Below, in pieces: positions 51,764 to 60,654 of a stretch of 64,000 bases of DNA. Origin of the DNA: JABWCE01 sp964617955. Its GTDB lineage: Bacteria; Bacteroidota; Bacteroidia; NS11-12g; UBA9320. The position numbers and the translations under genes are program-made. The stretch spans positions 124,001 through 188,000 of the forward strand of contig CAZTXB010000003.1 of assembly GCA_964617955.1 (NCBI GenBank), in the 5' to 3' direction. The notes under the pieces are model-generated. The model saw nothing but the letters and a program-made list of their open reading frames with translations. It ran no database searches and was not told where the DNA came from. The first letter of the stretch is position 1; the number at the start of each line of letters is the position of its first letter.

Positions 51764-54700
51764 TTAAAGTTGGAATCTCACTCCAATTCTGAACAATCTT
51801 GGTGTGGCGTAGTTAAAAGGACTATTCACGCTCAGGTTGTAGAGATCAATAAACGATTGCTGGCTAACCTGCTGCGAAACTTTAAGCTGGCCTTCAGGTG
51901 AAGAGAGGTATCCATCGTCGTTTGGCAGTCCGGTAAAGGCATAGACGCTTTGAACTATTTTGCCATTGAACACATTTTGCACCCATAGGAAAACGGTCAT
52001 TTTTGTGAATGCCATTCTATCGTCTTTCATCTGTTTTTTCTTGAAATCGAAAGTGCGGTTAAAGTTTAAATCCGCTTTGAATTGCCAAGGCATTCTTGAG
52101 CCAAATGGATTTCCTCTGATTTGGCTACGTGTAACCGTACCCAATGCAGCTTGTGCTGTAGCCGTTGGACTCAAGTTGGCAGTGTAAGGTGCTCCTGAAC
52201 GCGCTAAAACGATAAAGTTGGCATCAAAGTTTTCCAATACGCGCTTACCAAACCAAACCGGTCCCTTGTAATCCTTTCCTGCGTCATATCCATAGCCGAA
52301 AGTGGTATTAAAATTGTGGCGGAAATCGACATCCAAAGGATAAAGTGAGCGAAGGTTAGGCTGATTGGCTTGCAACAAGGCCGATTGAGAATTGATATTG
52401 GAACCGGTACCATCGGCGAAGAGCAGTGTATAGTTTGCCCTTAATGAGAAATTATTGATGCCTCTGTACTGGTATTCTGCTCTAAAAGCCTTATTGGTTG
52501 AAAAATCAATATTGGCATAACTGGTGTATGAAACCGGGTAGGCCTGATTGTAGCGGTATTGGCCAAAATCATTTCTGATTTCAGAATACGATACAATAAT
52601 GCTAAGCGCTGAAAATTTGCTCAACGTTTGCTTATAACCCAATTCGTACATGGTTTTGATACGGGGTTTCAAGGCCGCATTGGGTAAAAATCTGCTCTGG
52701 TCTGCCTCGAGGAAGGCATAAGATCGGATAGGGGTAAACGTAGCTCCATCGGTTGGGCGCTGTGTTAACACATCGTAGTTGGCGAAGAAAAGAGCCTCCT
52801 TATTGATAGGGAACGAGAACCATACACGGGGTAGAACATTGATTTGAGGCTCATAGTCTTTGAAAGCTTCCTTCACAATGTCTTTGTTGTTGGCATCCAC
52901 CAGGTAAGGTTGAATGATATTGCTAGCCGTTTGTTGGGCTAATATTTCAGGATTGGCCACCTCAACACCTGAGGCGTCGTACCAGGTGTTATCCTTACGG
53001 TATCCCAACACTTTGGTCGGATTTTTTGCATTGTTCACATAAATGGCATAGTCTTCGCCAATGTTGTCAGGATGCGAAATTTTTATCCCGTTCATTTCAG
53101 ACACTTCACCAACCGTTTTGATAGGATAAAGTGAATAAGGGTCCTTTAAAGTAGGCTGATTGGCGTCATAGCGCTCAATTCTCACCCCAACTCTAAAAAT
53201 CATGTCTTTGATGGCAAACTTATCTTGCAACCAGGCGGCACTGTATATTGGCGCAAAAGAACCCACGCTGCGGTTTTGTTTGTCGAGCAAGAAGTCATTG
53301 ATTCCAAAACGTTTTCTGGTGCGATTTCCAAGATAATCGTAGCCCGCATAACTTACATACTGATTGTTTTTATTGCTGAGGTCGTCGGCGCTAAACATAT
53401 TGAGATTCAGGTCGGATGGAGCCAAAGCATTCACATCGATAAAAGAGGTTTCGGTAATCTTATTTCCATAAGCATCCACTGCTCCATCTTTTATGAGTTT
53501 CGCTCTCAAATTTTTATCGAATTGTGTTTGCTGATCCGCATCCACTCTGATGTTATACTTTACGGTATCTAAAAAGCGGTTCTGATCATCAAAAGAATGC
53601 ACGCTGTTTAGAATGTATTCTCCTTGAGTTACCTTATCGAGGTTGGCTATTTGCTTATTGACCAACTGAGGCATCAAAATCCAAAGGCCTGTGGCACTCA
53701 ACCCATAGGAGCTCAATATATTTTGTTCATAGGTCATTCCAAACTGAAAATCGTGTTTGTTTTCTTTCTTTTTGCCGGTGTTCAGGGAGGCTTCTCCTAT
53801 GGCATAGGCCGAAAATCTTTCTTGTTGAGACTTGCTATAACCTGCAATTTGGGTACCGGGATTAAACCAGAGTGAATAGGTACTTGGCAGGTTAAAGCCA
53901 TTAAGCATACCGAGGGCGGCTGCAATCTGTCCATCACTTTGAGCGCCTCTTGAATTAAAGGTATTTCTAAAATAATCAAAAGCATTTTCGGTATAACGGG
54001 CTCTGAGTGGGTTTTGGTCTCCCTTTTCGAAGGTGATCATGGTATCTCTGAAGCCTGTGAGTTCATAATAGCCTTGTCTGATCACGGTATCGCTCTTCCC
54101 GTTCTTATTGATGATATATTTTTGTGGCTCAGCCTTATATTCGTAAACAGGAGCCCTGAAGTGATTAAACTTTCCAACATAACCGTAGGCGAACACGTCG
54201 TCCTGGTGGGTATTGCTTTTGCTGCTGTTTATGCTTGACTGATAATCGACGCGCAAAGAATAAAAAGCGTCAGTAACCGGTGGTGCTTTGGCATCCTTAT
54301 CTTTTTTATCTTTATGATCACTGCTTTGATACCCTATTTTTTGGGTGTAACGCAGGTAAGTCATATAGGTATTATTGGTGTTTACACCGTATTCATCATA
54401 ATTTAAAAGCGAAGAGGCATAGTTGTATCCTCTTGATTTCTCCATATTGGCCTTTCCAAAGAAGGTAAGAACGGAAGATTTTGTGGGGGTATACTCCCAT
54501 CTGGTGCTAATGGTTCCAAAATAATAAGGAACATTTTGTCTCGCCTTTTGCAATACCAGATCGTTCTGAGTTAAATAGGATGATGTGCTGATAAATCCCC
54601 CTCCATCGGGGTTTGCACTTAAGGGGTTATCCTTGATGTTTTGCAAAACATCGTCCTTCACCGTCCATGAACCCAACACTGTGGGGCGGTTGTCTTTTTG

Positions 54701-55561
54701 ATATTCCAGGTGACCTGAAACGTTGTATCCAAAGAGCACACGTTCTTTATCTCCACCACCTTTATTAATAATTTTAAGTGGGCCTGAAAACGACATCTCA
54801 AGGGTATTGTAATGCCATTTGTCGAATAAGCTCGAAGTGATGTATTCGTAATACTGCGACTTATATCTGCTCGGTCCTTTGGTGGTTATGTTAATGGCTC
54901 CACCTGTCAAATCCCCAAACATCGCAGGAACTCCACTTTGAATAAGGTCTATCTGCTCCTGGCCAATGGTGGCAATTCCCTGGTTTCCGATTACGGGTAC
55001 CCCGTCTATAAATATTCGGGTACCATCGGTACGGTTTCCAAGAAAAGAAATTCCACCTCCTGCAGTTACATTGGATCCTGAAGAAGTGTTCGCAATTCCT
55101 CCCAATCCGCGTTGCGGCAATTTTAAAATATCCTTAGCGCTTAATGTAGTTTTGTTCTCGTCTTCTTTCAGCAATTTGCTACCGCCGGTCACCACAATCC
55201 CCTCCAAATCGATACCATCTCCATCTTTACCGCTGGTTTCCATCTCAAAGTTCCTGAATTCAATGGAGCCACTGGTAATGTTTACACCGGTAATGGTAAA
55301 TTTTCGGTAACCTACATAGGAAGCTTCAATATCATACTCCCCCGGGTCAAGGGTCTTAATATTGTAGTTTCCGTTTTCATCGGATGATGCCGAACCTTTT
55401 ATAATTCCGTCCTTTTTGGCCACCACGGTCACATAGTCTAAGGCCATCCGGGTTTTTTTATCCGTAATTTTGCCTCGGATCTCTCCATAGTTAGACTGAG
55501 AGTATCCCCAACTGCTTACCAAAAATAGCCCCAGCACGGTTAAGTAATGTTTCAATTGCAT
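51764..55561 (-). CDS. TonB-dependent outer-membrane receptor with carboxypeptidase-like N-terminal domain
   Basis: A 1265-aa energised outer-membrane transporter. The signal peptide is MQLKHYLTVLGLFLVSSWGYS. A CarboxypepD_reg-like beta domain follows (about 25-110: IRGKITDKKTRMALDYVTVV, DPGEYDIEASYVGYRK). Next come the plug (VVTGGSKLLKEDENKTTLSA, then FIDGVPVIGNQGI) and a 22-strand-type barrel ending FRIGVRFQL. No SusD gene accompanies it, so it is not an ordinary SusCD pair. Its operon partners suggest cooperation with a secreted surface protein. Confidence 0.92.
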   Translation of the reverse strand: MQLKHYLTVLGLFLVSSWGYSQSNYGEIRGKITDKKTRMALDYVTVVAKKDGIIKGSASSDENGNYNIKTLDPGEYDIEASYVGYRKFTITGVNITSGSIEFRNFEMETSGKDGDGIDLEGIVVTGGSKLLKEDENKTTLSAKDILKLPQRGLGGIANTSSGSNVTAGGGISFLGNRTDGTRIFIDGVPVIGNQGIATIGQEQIDLIQSGVPAMFGDLTGGAINITTKGPSRYKSQYYEYITSSLFDKWHYNTLEMSFSGPLKIINKGGGDKERVLFGYNVSGHLEYQKDNRPTVLGSWTVKDDVLQNIKDNPLSANPDGGGFISTSSYLTQNDLVLQKARQNVPYYFGTISTRWEYTPTKSSVLTFFGKANMEKSRGYNYASSLLNYDEYGVNTNNTYMTYLRYTQKIGYQSSDHKDKKDKDAKAPPVTDAFYSLRVDYQSSINSSKSNTHQDDVFAYGYVGKFNHFRAPVYEYKAEPQKYIINKNGKSDTVIRQGYYELTGFRDTMITFEKGDQNPLRARYTENAFDYFRNTFNSRGAQSDGQIAAALGMLNGFNLPSTYSLWFNPGTQIAGYSKSQQERFSAYAIGEASLNTGKKKENKHDFQFGMTYEQNILSSYGLSATGLWILMPQLVNKQIANLDKVTQGEYILNSVHSFDDQNRFLDTVKYNIRVDADQQTQFDKNLRAKLIKDGAVDAYGNKITETSFIDVNALAPSDLNLNMFSADDLSNKNNQYVSYAGYDYLGNRTRKRFGINDFLLDKQNRSVGSFAPIYSAAWLQDKFAIKDMIFRVGVRIERYDANQPTLKDPYSLYPIKTVGEVSEMNGIKISHPDNIGEDYAIYVNNAKNPTKVLGYRKDNTWYDASGVEVANPEILAQQTASNIIQPYLVDANNKDIVKEAFKDYEPQINVLPRVWFSFPINKEALFFANYDVLTQRPTDGATFTPIRSYAFLEADQSRFLPNAALKPRIKTMYELGYKQTLSKFSALSIIVSYSEIRNDFGQYRYNQAYPVSYTSYANIDFSTNKAFRAEYQYRGINNFSLRANYTLLFADGTGSNINSQSALLQANQPNLRSLYPLDVDFRHNFNTTFGYGYDAGKDYKGPVWFGKRVLENFDANFIVLARSGAPYTANLSPTATAQAALGTVTRSQIRGNPFGSRMPWQFKADLNFNRTFDFKKKQMKDDRMAFTKMTVFLWVQNVFNGKIVQSVYAFTGLPNDDGYLSSPEGQLKVSQQVSQQSFIDLYNLSVNSPFNYATPRLFRIGVRFQL

Positions 55562-55647
55562 AATTTTTTTTTATTTTTATCTTTATTTAACAAGGGTTGA
55601 ACGATTTTTTTACCAAACTTCAATAATTGGGTATTTTCACTAAATTA

Positions 55648-56637
55648 TCAAGGGAATTTTTGGGCTTCTTTAAAACTTGTTTCCCCCTGAATAAATTCAT
55701 CACAAACGGCCTCAATTTTTGTGGCCAGACTGAGAGAAATTTTTTTGTAAGATTGCTGTGTCCAGCCTCCAACATGGGGAGTAAGAATCACATTTTTGAA
55801 ATTTAGCAAAGTTTGGAATTCTTCAAATTCCTGATTATTAAGTTGGGTAATCTGTTCGTTTCGAAGTACGTCAGAGCCAAACGCTCTTATTTTTTTATTT
55901 TCAAGATTTTGTATGACATCGGAGGTTACCACGATTCCGCCACGTGATAAATTGAGCAGTACAAAGTCTTTTTTAAATTTTTGAATAAAATGTTGGTTCA
56001 CCAGGTTGGTGGTTTCTTGGGTAAGAGGGATGTGTAACGACAATACATCGGTTTCATTAAAAATCTCCTGCATGGTAACCTCCCTTACACTTTCGTTACC
56101 AAAACCCGTTTTGTATTTATCGTAGGCCATAATTTCTACACCTAATCCCTGGAGAGTTCTTGCAAAGGCGCTTCCTGTATGTCCAAAACCAATAATGCCT
56201 ACAGTTTTTCCAGACAATTCTTCCCCTCTGTTTCCTTCCCTGTCCCAAATAAAGTTTCTAATTTCCTTATCGCCTTTCGATATATTATTCAATAAATTCA
56301 ACAGCATTCCAAGCGTATGCTCGGCCACTGCATTACTGTTGGCCTCAGGTGTATTTACCACATGAATTCCCGCCTTGTCGAGCCAGTCTACCTTTAAATT
56401 GTCCAATCCGGAGCCGGCCCTGGCCACTAATTTTAATTTATTGGCCTTAATGCATAAGGCTTCCGAGACAAAAACTTTGCTTCTCACAATAAGAATATCG
56501 ATACCTTCCAAGGCATCAGGAATCTCATGAGCTGCGATATCAGGCTGGTAAACCAACTCAAATTTTTCTGAGTTTAGTTTCTCCATAAAAACAGGATGAA
56601 GAGGGTCCACTGCCAATATCTTTAATTTCTGTCTCAT
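55648..56637 (-). CDS. D-2-hydroxyacid dehydrogenase (phosphoglycerate-dehydrogenase-like)
   Basis: An NAD-dependent dehydrogenase of the SerA/LdhA/GhrB superfamily. It shows VARAGSGLDNLKVDWL, the Rossmann motif VGIIGFGHTGSAFA, LNLSRGGIVV with the catalytic Arg, FGSDVLRNEQI and the catalytic His in LTPHVGGWT. It lacks a C-terminal ACT domain at about 330 aa. Serine synthesis is the likeliest role, but specificity is not certain. I prefer ATG 56637; an in-frame ATG at 56655 would add six residues. Confidence 0.87.
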   Translation of the reverse strand: MRQKLKILAVDPLHPVFMEKLNSEKFELVYQPDIAAHEIPDALEGIDILIVRSKVFVSEALCIKANKLKLVARAGSGLDNLKVDWLDKAGIHVVNTPEANSNAVAEHTLGMLLNLLNNISKGDKEIRNFIWDREGNRGEELSGKTVGIIGFGHTGSAFARTLQGLGVEIMAYDKYKTGFGNESVREVTMQEIFNETDVLSLHIPLTQETTNLVNQHFIQKFKKDFVLLNLSRGGIVVTSDVIQNLENKKIRAFGSDVLRNEQITQLNNQEFEEFQTLLNFKNVILTPHVGGWTQQSYKKISLSLATKIEAVCDEFIQGETSFKEAQKFP

Positions 56638-56765
56638 AATATGGTTTAAAACCATGATTCAAAAATAAGTGAGTATCGATAAACTTTGTGTTTAAATTGA
56701 CCAATGGTGTAACCGGGATTTATTAACGGTTAATTTTTGGTGAATCAACCCTTGCCAAAACTCTA

Positions 56766-57581
56766 CTAAAGAGCTATGTGTGTGGAGTTTACGTCCTTTT
56801 CAAAGAATTTTTTGGCCATCTCATTAAAAGTAGCCTCGTCGTCTGTTGTAAAAAATTGGTGTTTAGCCTGTTTAACACAGAGTTGGTTTATTTCGGGATG
56901 GCGCCTTAAATAGTCTTTTAAACTTGTGGCTACCAGTTCGCCTTGTGAGATAACCTTTACCCCTTCCGGAATATAGTGTTTAATTTTATTGATAAGCAGT
57001 GGGTAATGGGTACAAGCCAAAACAATGGCATCCAAATGTTTCGATTTGTTAAACAACTCGTCGAGATATTTTTTTACAAAAAAGTCAGCGCCATCGCTAT
57101 TTGCTTCATTGTTTTCGATTAAGGGAACCCACATAGGGCAAGCTTGTTGAAAAACTTTAAGCTGAGGCCATAGCTTGCCAATCTCAATAGGGTAGGAATG
57201 AGAGGTCACCGTTCCTGTGGTACCCAAAATGCCAACACTGTCTGTTTGGGTAATCTCACCTATCACCTCTGTTGTCGGCCTTATGACCCCAAGCACCCTT
57301 TTTTTCGGGGCATGGTGAGGCAGATAATTTTGCTGAATATTTCTCAGTGCTTTAGCTGACGCCGTATTGCAGGCCAAAATAACCAATTCGCATCCCTGGC
57401 CGAATAAAAACTCAATACACTCAGTCGTGTATTGGTTTACCGTTTCAAATGATCTGTTGCCATAGGGCGCCCTGGCGTTATCGCCTAAATAAGTGAAATT
57501 ATACTCAGGCAGAGTTTTCACCAATTCTTTAAGAATGGTCAATCCTCCATATCCGGAATCAAAAACGCCTATAGGTCCCAA
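56766..57581 (-). CDS. murI: Glutamate racemase
   Basis: Supplies D-glutamate for peptidoglycan. It shows IGVFDSGYGGLT, YLGDNARAPYGN, the first catalytic Cys in VILACNTASA and the second in IVLACTHYPLL. It is 271 aa. The start is TTG at 57579-57581, needed to keep the N-terminal FDSG strand. It is the third gene of a minus-strand run after the two ompH genes, all linked to envelope growth. Confidence 0.95.
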   Translation of the reverse strand: MGPIGVFDSGYGGLTILKELVKTLPEYNFTYLGDNARAPYGNRSFETVNQYTTECIEFLFGQGCELVILACNTASAKALRNIQQNYLPHHAPKKRVLGVIRPTTEVIGEITQTDSVGILGTTGTVTSHSYPIEIGKLWPQLKVFQQACPMWVPLIENNEANSDGADFFVKKYLDELFNKSKHLDAIVLACTHYPLLINKIKHYIPEGVKVISQGELVATSLKDYLRRHPEINQLCVKQAKHQFFTTDDEATFNEMAKKFFEKDVNSTHIAL

Positions 57582-57641
57582 TCTTTATTTATTACCAATC
57601 AAAATTATAAAGTTTCCGCATAAATTGGTTCAATTATTAAC

Positions 57642-57674
57642 TATCAAAAAGCCCCACATTAAACATGCAGGGCC
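57642..57674 (-). terminator. Weak intrinsic terminator downstream of the ompH pair
   Basis: On the minus strand GCCC and GGGC pair (57673-57670 with 57654-57651) above an imperfect extension. A run of five T residues follows. Two mismatches make it weak. Confidence 0.4.
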
Positions 57675-57699
57675 GGATGTTAAATAATTTTTATATCAA

Positions 57700-58203
57700 T
57701 CAATTGATCATTAATTTTTTCTTTACATCGTTCATCAAGTCGTTGGCACTGTTGGTAACCAAAACACCTAAGCCTTCAGAACTGTCGAGCACATAATCAT
57801 AACCTCTGGTTTTGGCCACCTCATTAATCGCCGCTTTAGCCTTATTGTAAATAGGCATGTACAAAGCCTCCTTTTTCTTCATCATGTCGTTTTCGGCACT
57901 CTGACTAAACTGCTGAATGTCGGCTTGAAGATCTTCAAGCTTTTTTTTCTTTATTTCCATAATGGCCGGAGGTGACGTGGTATCCTTTACAAATTCATCG
58001 TATTTGGTTTGCAACTCGAGCTGCATGGTCTCAAGCTGTGCACGCAGCACGCCTTCATAATCCTTCATTTGTTTCTCGAAGTCTTTCATCTCAGGCATGG
58101 CTTGCATTAGGTCGGCCGAATTAATATGGGCAATTTTGCTCTGAGCGTGTGAGCTAAAAGCCAGCAATATAACCGAAAGGGCAGTGAAAAATAGTCGTTT
58201 CAT
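57700..58203 (-). CDS. OmpH/Skp-family periplasmic chaperone (short paralogue)
   Basis: Binds unfolded outer-membrane proteins on their way to the BAM complex. The signal peptide is MKRLFFTALSVILLAFSSHA, then the Skp-type start KIAHINSADLMQAMPEM and a long coiled coil (about 35-110) forming the tentacles. A C-terminal beta segment YDYVLDSSEGLGVLV follows. It has 167 aa and is a paralogue of the next gene upstream, 47 bases away. Confidence 0.92.
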   Translation of the reverse strand: MKRLFFTALSVILLAFSSHAQSKIAHINSADLMQAMPEMKDFEKQMKDYEGVLRAQLETMQLELQTKYDEFVKDTTSPPAIMEIKKKKLEDLQADIQQFSQSAENDMMKKKEALYMPIYNKAKAAINEVAKTRGYDYVLDSSEGLGVLVTNSANDLMNDVKKKLMIN

Positions 58204-58250
58204 TTTCTTTAATGGGTTTGTTTTATTTTAAGTGTGGTATAAATTTAATT

Positions 58251-58946
58251 TTATCTTCTGGGTGGAATTCCACCGTTGTTATTGTTGTTAGAGGGCGGCA
58301 AATCAGGGTCGGTTTTATCCTTTTCTTTGGCCTTGTTTTTTTCGTCGGCAGTAGGCGTTACGCCTAGGGCGGTTAATATGTTGTCGCTTTTGTCGTATTT
58401 GGCATTGCTAAACAACATGGTCATGTCGCTTGATTTATCAAAAATAAAATCAAACCCTTCATCCTTGGCTATTTTTTGAATGGCTTCAAAAACTTTATCC
58501 TGAATGGGTTTTACAAGTTCTTGTCTTTTTTGAAACAATTCGCCTTCGTATCCAAATTTATCCTGCTGAAACTTTTTAGCCTCCTTCTCTTTATTTATGA
58601 TTTCGTCCTCTCTCTGTTTTTGTTGATCAGGGGTGAGAAGAATTTTTTCAGCCTGATATTCCTTGTACATTTTGTCGATGTTCTCGTATTTGGCATCAAT
58701 GTCTTTTTGCCATTTCTCAGCCATTTCATTCAATTTCTTTTGAGCAGTTTTATAGTCCGGCAAAAGCGAAAGAATATATTCTGTATCGACATAGGCGAAT
58801 TTTTGGGCATAATTTGCAAATGGCAAGGCTGTCAACAAAAACAACAGTAGAAATATTTTCTTTAGAGTGAAAAAAGCATTTGATTTTTTCAGTTCGGTAA
58901 GGCCGGAAACGCTATACTTTAAGGATGGATTGTTCTCTGAGTTCAT
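58251..58946 (-). CDS. OmpH/Skp-family periplasmic chaperone (long paralogue)
   Basis: It has the same fold as the downstream paralogue: FAYVDTEYILSLLPDYKTA, a charged coiled coil (about 65-150) and FDFIFDKSSDMTMLF. Two differences are visible. The hydrophobic signal core (IFLLLFLLTALPFANYA) is preceded by about 30 extra residues, so the true start may be misjudged, although I see no later start codon before the core. The C-terminus has a Lys/Asp/Pro/Asn tail (about residues 205-231) absent from the short paralogue. It has 231 aa. bamA, often next to ompH, is absent. Confidence 0.88.
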   Translation of the reverse strand: MNSENNPSLKYSVSGLTELKKSNAFFTLKKIFLLLFLLTALPFANYAQKFAYVDTEYILSLLPDYKTAQKKLNEMAEKWQKDIDAKYENIDKMYKEYQAEKILLTPDQQKQREDEIINKEKEAKKFQQDKFGYEGELFQKRQELVKPIQDKVFEAIQKIAKDEGFDFIFDKSSDMTMLFSNAKYDKSDNILTALGVTPTADEKNKAKEKDKTDPDLPPSNNNNNGGIPPRR

Positions 58947-59096
58947 AATTTTTGTGATTTATTAAAAAGGCTTTACAAAAACACCTCCTAATGGCATCAC
59001 TTTTTACAAATATTTGCAAACATACATATTTTTCAGGGGGTTGAAAAAATATTTCAAATTTTTAGAGGCCGGGAATATGAGTTTAAATATGGACAC

Positions 59097-59609
59097 TTAG
59101 TGTTGTAAAATGATTTCCTTTGAGTGTGCGATATTGCTTTGATGAAGCTTTCTATCCAACATAGTGCAAGCCAATTTTATGGTATCCGGAAAAATTCCCG
59201 GGTAAGGTGAGGCAGGAATGTTCAACTCCATTTGACCCTTTACCGGTTTGCTGCGCTCCGATAAGTTTAAGCGGGGAAATCTTTGGTTAAAGTTTACTGT
59301 ATCGCCGGTACCGGGTATCAGGATTTTTTTCCATTGCTTGTTTTCTTTGATAAAATATTCCACTTTTAAATTGTAGTAAAAACCTCCAAGGTAATTGAAT
59401 GGAGGAAAGGTATCCTCTTTCGAAAGCCCTAAATCACCATCGGCGTCTTCATAATTTAATGTCATTTTAAGAATGCTGTCCTTTCCTGTCATATTTTTGT
59501 AAATCAAAATATGGTCAACCGCTAAAACCGGAGAGCCTTGCTCGACCTGATTTTTATCACATCCTGAAACAACAATGAATGCGATTATAAACGACAGAAA
59601 TAATTTCAA
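59097..59609 (-). CDS. Putative lipoprotein, function unknown
   Basis: The TTG at 59607-59609 opens a lipoprotein signal (MKLFLSFIIAFIVVSGC) with the lipidated Cys at residue 17, then DKNQVEQGSP and a beta-rich domain with an acidic loop, NYEDADGDLGL, as often seen in Bacteroidota surface lipoproteins. It has 170 aa. The frame is open further upstream, but that stretch precedes the signal core and overlaps the divergent gene. Its start lies 4 bases from the start of the LuxE-domain gene on the other strand. Confidence 0.75.
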   Translation of the reverse strand: MKLFLSFIIAFIVVSGCDKNQVEQGSPVLAVDHILIYKNMTGKDSILKMTLNYEDADGDLGLSKEDTFPPFNYLGGFYYNLKVEYFIKENKQWKKILIPGTGDTVNFNQRFPRLNLSERSKPVKGQMELNIPASPYPGIFPDTIKLACTMLDRKLHQSNIAHSKEIILQH

Positions 59610-59613
59610 GAAT

Positions 59614-60570
59614 GTGATTTTTGAAGAAGCTTCTTTTGATTTCAACGCAGCGGCTTTAGAAATGTTTCGGTACCAGTCCAAAAATAATAAGATTTATTCA
59701 CAATATTTAAGTTTACTTAATAAGCGGCCGGAAGAAATAAAGCAGGTAGAAGATATTCCCTTTCTGCCCATTGAATTATTCAAGAAACACCAAATAGTAT
59801 CGGGTGATTTAGGTAAAAACTTTGATGTGTTTACGAGCAGCTCTACCAGCAAGCAAGGATTGAGCAAACACTATGTCAAGGATATCGAAATTTATAAACT
59901 ATCCTTTCTGAAAAGTTTTGAAAAAGTATTTGGAAACCCAAAAGATATCACCTTTAGGTTTCTTCTTCCATCCTACCTTGAGCGGTCAGGCTCATCTTTG
60001 GTTTGGATGGCTAATGAATTATTGAACATGTCGGGAAAAGGAGGATTTTATCTGCACAATTTAAACGATTTGGCCCTCCATTTAAAAGAAGATCAAAAGC
60101 TAAAAAAGAATGTGATGCTCTTTGGGGTGAGCTTTGCATTGCTTGAGTTTGCCAAACATTTTCCGATGGAATTAACAGGTATAGCGATTGTTGAAACCGG
60201 GGGTATGAAGGGAAGGGCGCCGGAGATTACCAGAGATGAATTGCATCATCAGTTAAAAAAAGCTTTCAAGGTAAAACACATTGCTTCCGAATATGGAATG
60301 ACCGAGCTTTTGTCTCAGGCCTACGCCCTCAAGCAAGGATTTTTTAACTGCCCACCTTGGATGAGGGTACTTATCAGAGACCATACAGACCCTTTCGCAT
60401 CTGAAAACACCCAAAGAACAGGCGCTATCAACATTATTGACCTCGCAAATATGGACAGCTGCTGTTTTATCGCTACTTCCGATTTAGGCCGAATGCATGA
60501 TGACGGAAGTTTTGAAGTTCTGGGTCGTTTGGATGGCAGTGAACAGAGGGGTTGTAATCTGCTTTTTTAA
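59614..60570 (+). CDS. LuxE/acyl-protein-synthetase-domain protein
   Basis: Related to the LuxE acyl-protein synthetase family of ATP-dependent acyl-activating enzymes. It shows FNAAALEMFRYQSKNNKIYS, IPFLPIELFKKHQIVSG, the Ser/Thr-rich FTSSSTSKQGLSKHYV (phosphate-binding type), IVETGGMKGRAPEITRDEL, ASEYGMTELLSQAY and ATSDLGRMHDDGSFEVLGR. The GTG at 59614 is preferred (318 aa); an ATG at 59575 would overlap the divergent lipoprotein. No lux reductase genes are present, so the substrate is unknown; acylation of a surface glycan or lipid is one possibility. Confidence 0.82.
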   Translation: MIFEEASFDFNAAALEMFRYQSKNNKIYSQYLSLLNKRPEEIKQVEDIPFLPIELFKKHQIVSGDLGKNFDVFTSSSTSKQGLSKHYVKDIEIYKLSFLKSFEKVFGNPKDITFRFLLPSYLERSGSSLVWMANELLNMSGKGGFYLHNLNDLALHLKEDQKLKKNVMLFGVSFALLEFAKHFPMELTGIAIVETGGMKGRAPEITRDELHHQLKKAFKVKHIASEYGMTELLSQAYALKQGFFNCPPWMRVLIRDHTDPFASENTQRTGAINIIDLANMDSCCFIATSDLGRMHDDGSFEVLGRLDGSEQRGCNLLF

Positions 60571-60604
60571 TCAGGTGCCCCTTCCTATTGTATGGATTCC
60601 TTAT

Positions 60605-60635
60605 TTGTAAAGACATGAGGGGTATATTAACTTTG
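60605..60635 (+). promoter_or_regulatory. Promoter of trhO (TTG, 20-base spacer, TAACTTTG)
   Basis: TTG (60605-60607), exactly 20 bases, then TAACTTTG (60628-60635), a full match to the Bacteroidota consensus, 19 bases before the trhO ATG. This is the best promoter in the window. Confidence 0.65.
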
Positions 60636-60654
60636 CACCCTTATTTGGTGTAAT

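Noticed and set aside
51764..55561. SusC of a polysaccharide-utilisation locus
   Set aside because: No SusD gene, no glycoside hydrolases and no sigma/anti-sigma pair are adjacent.
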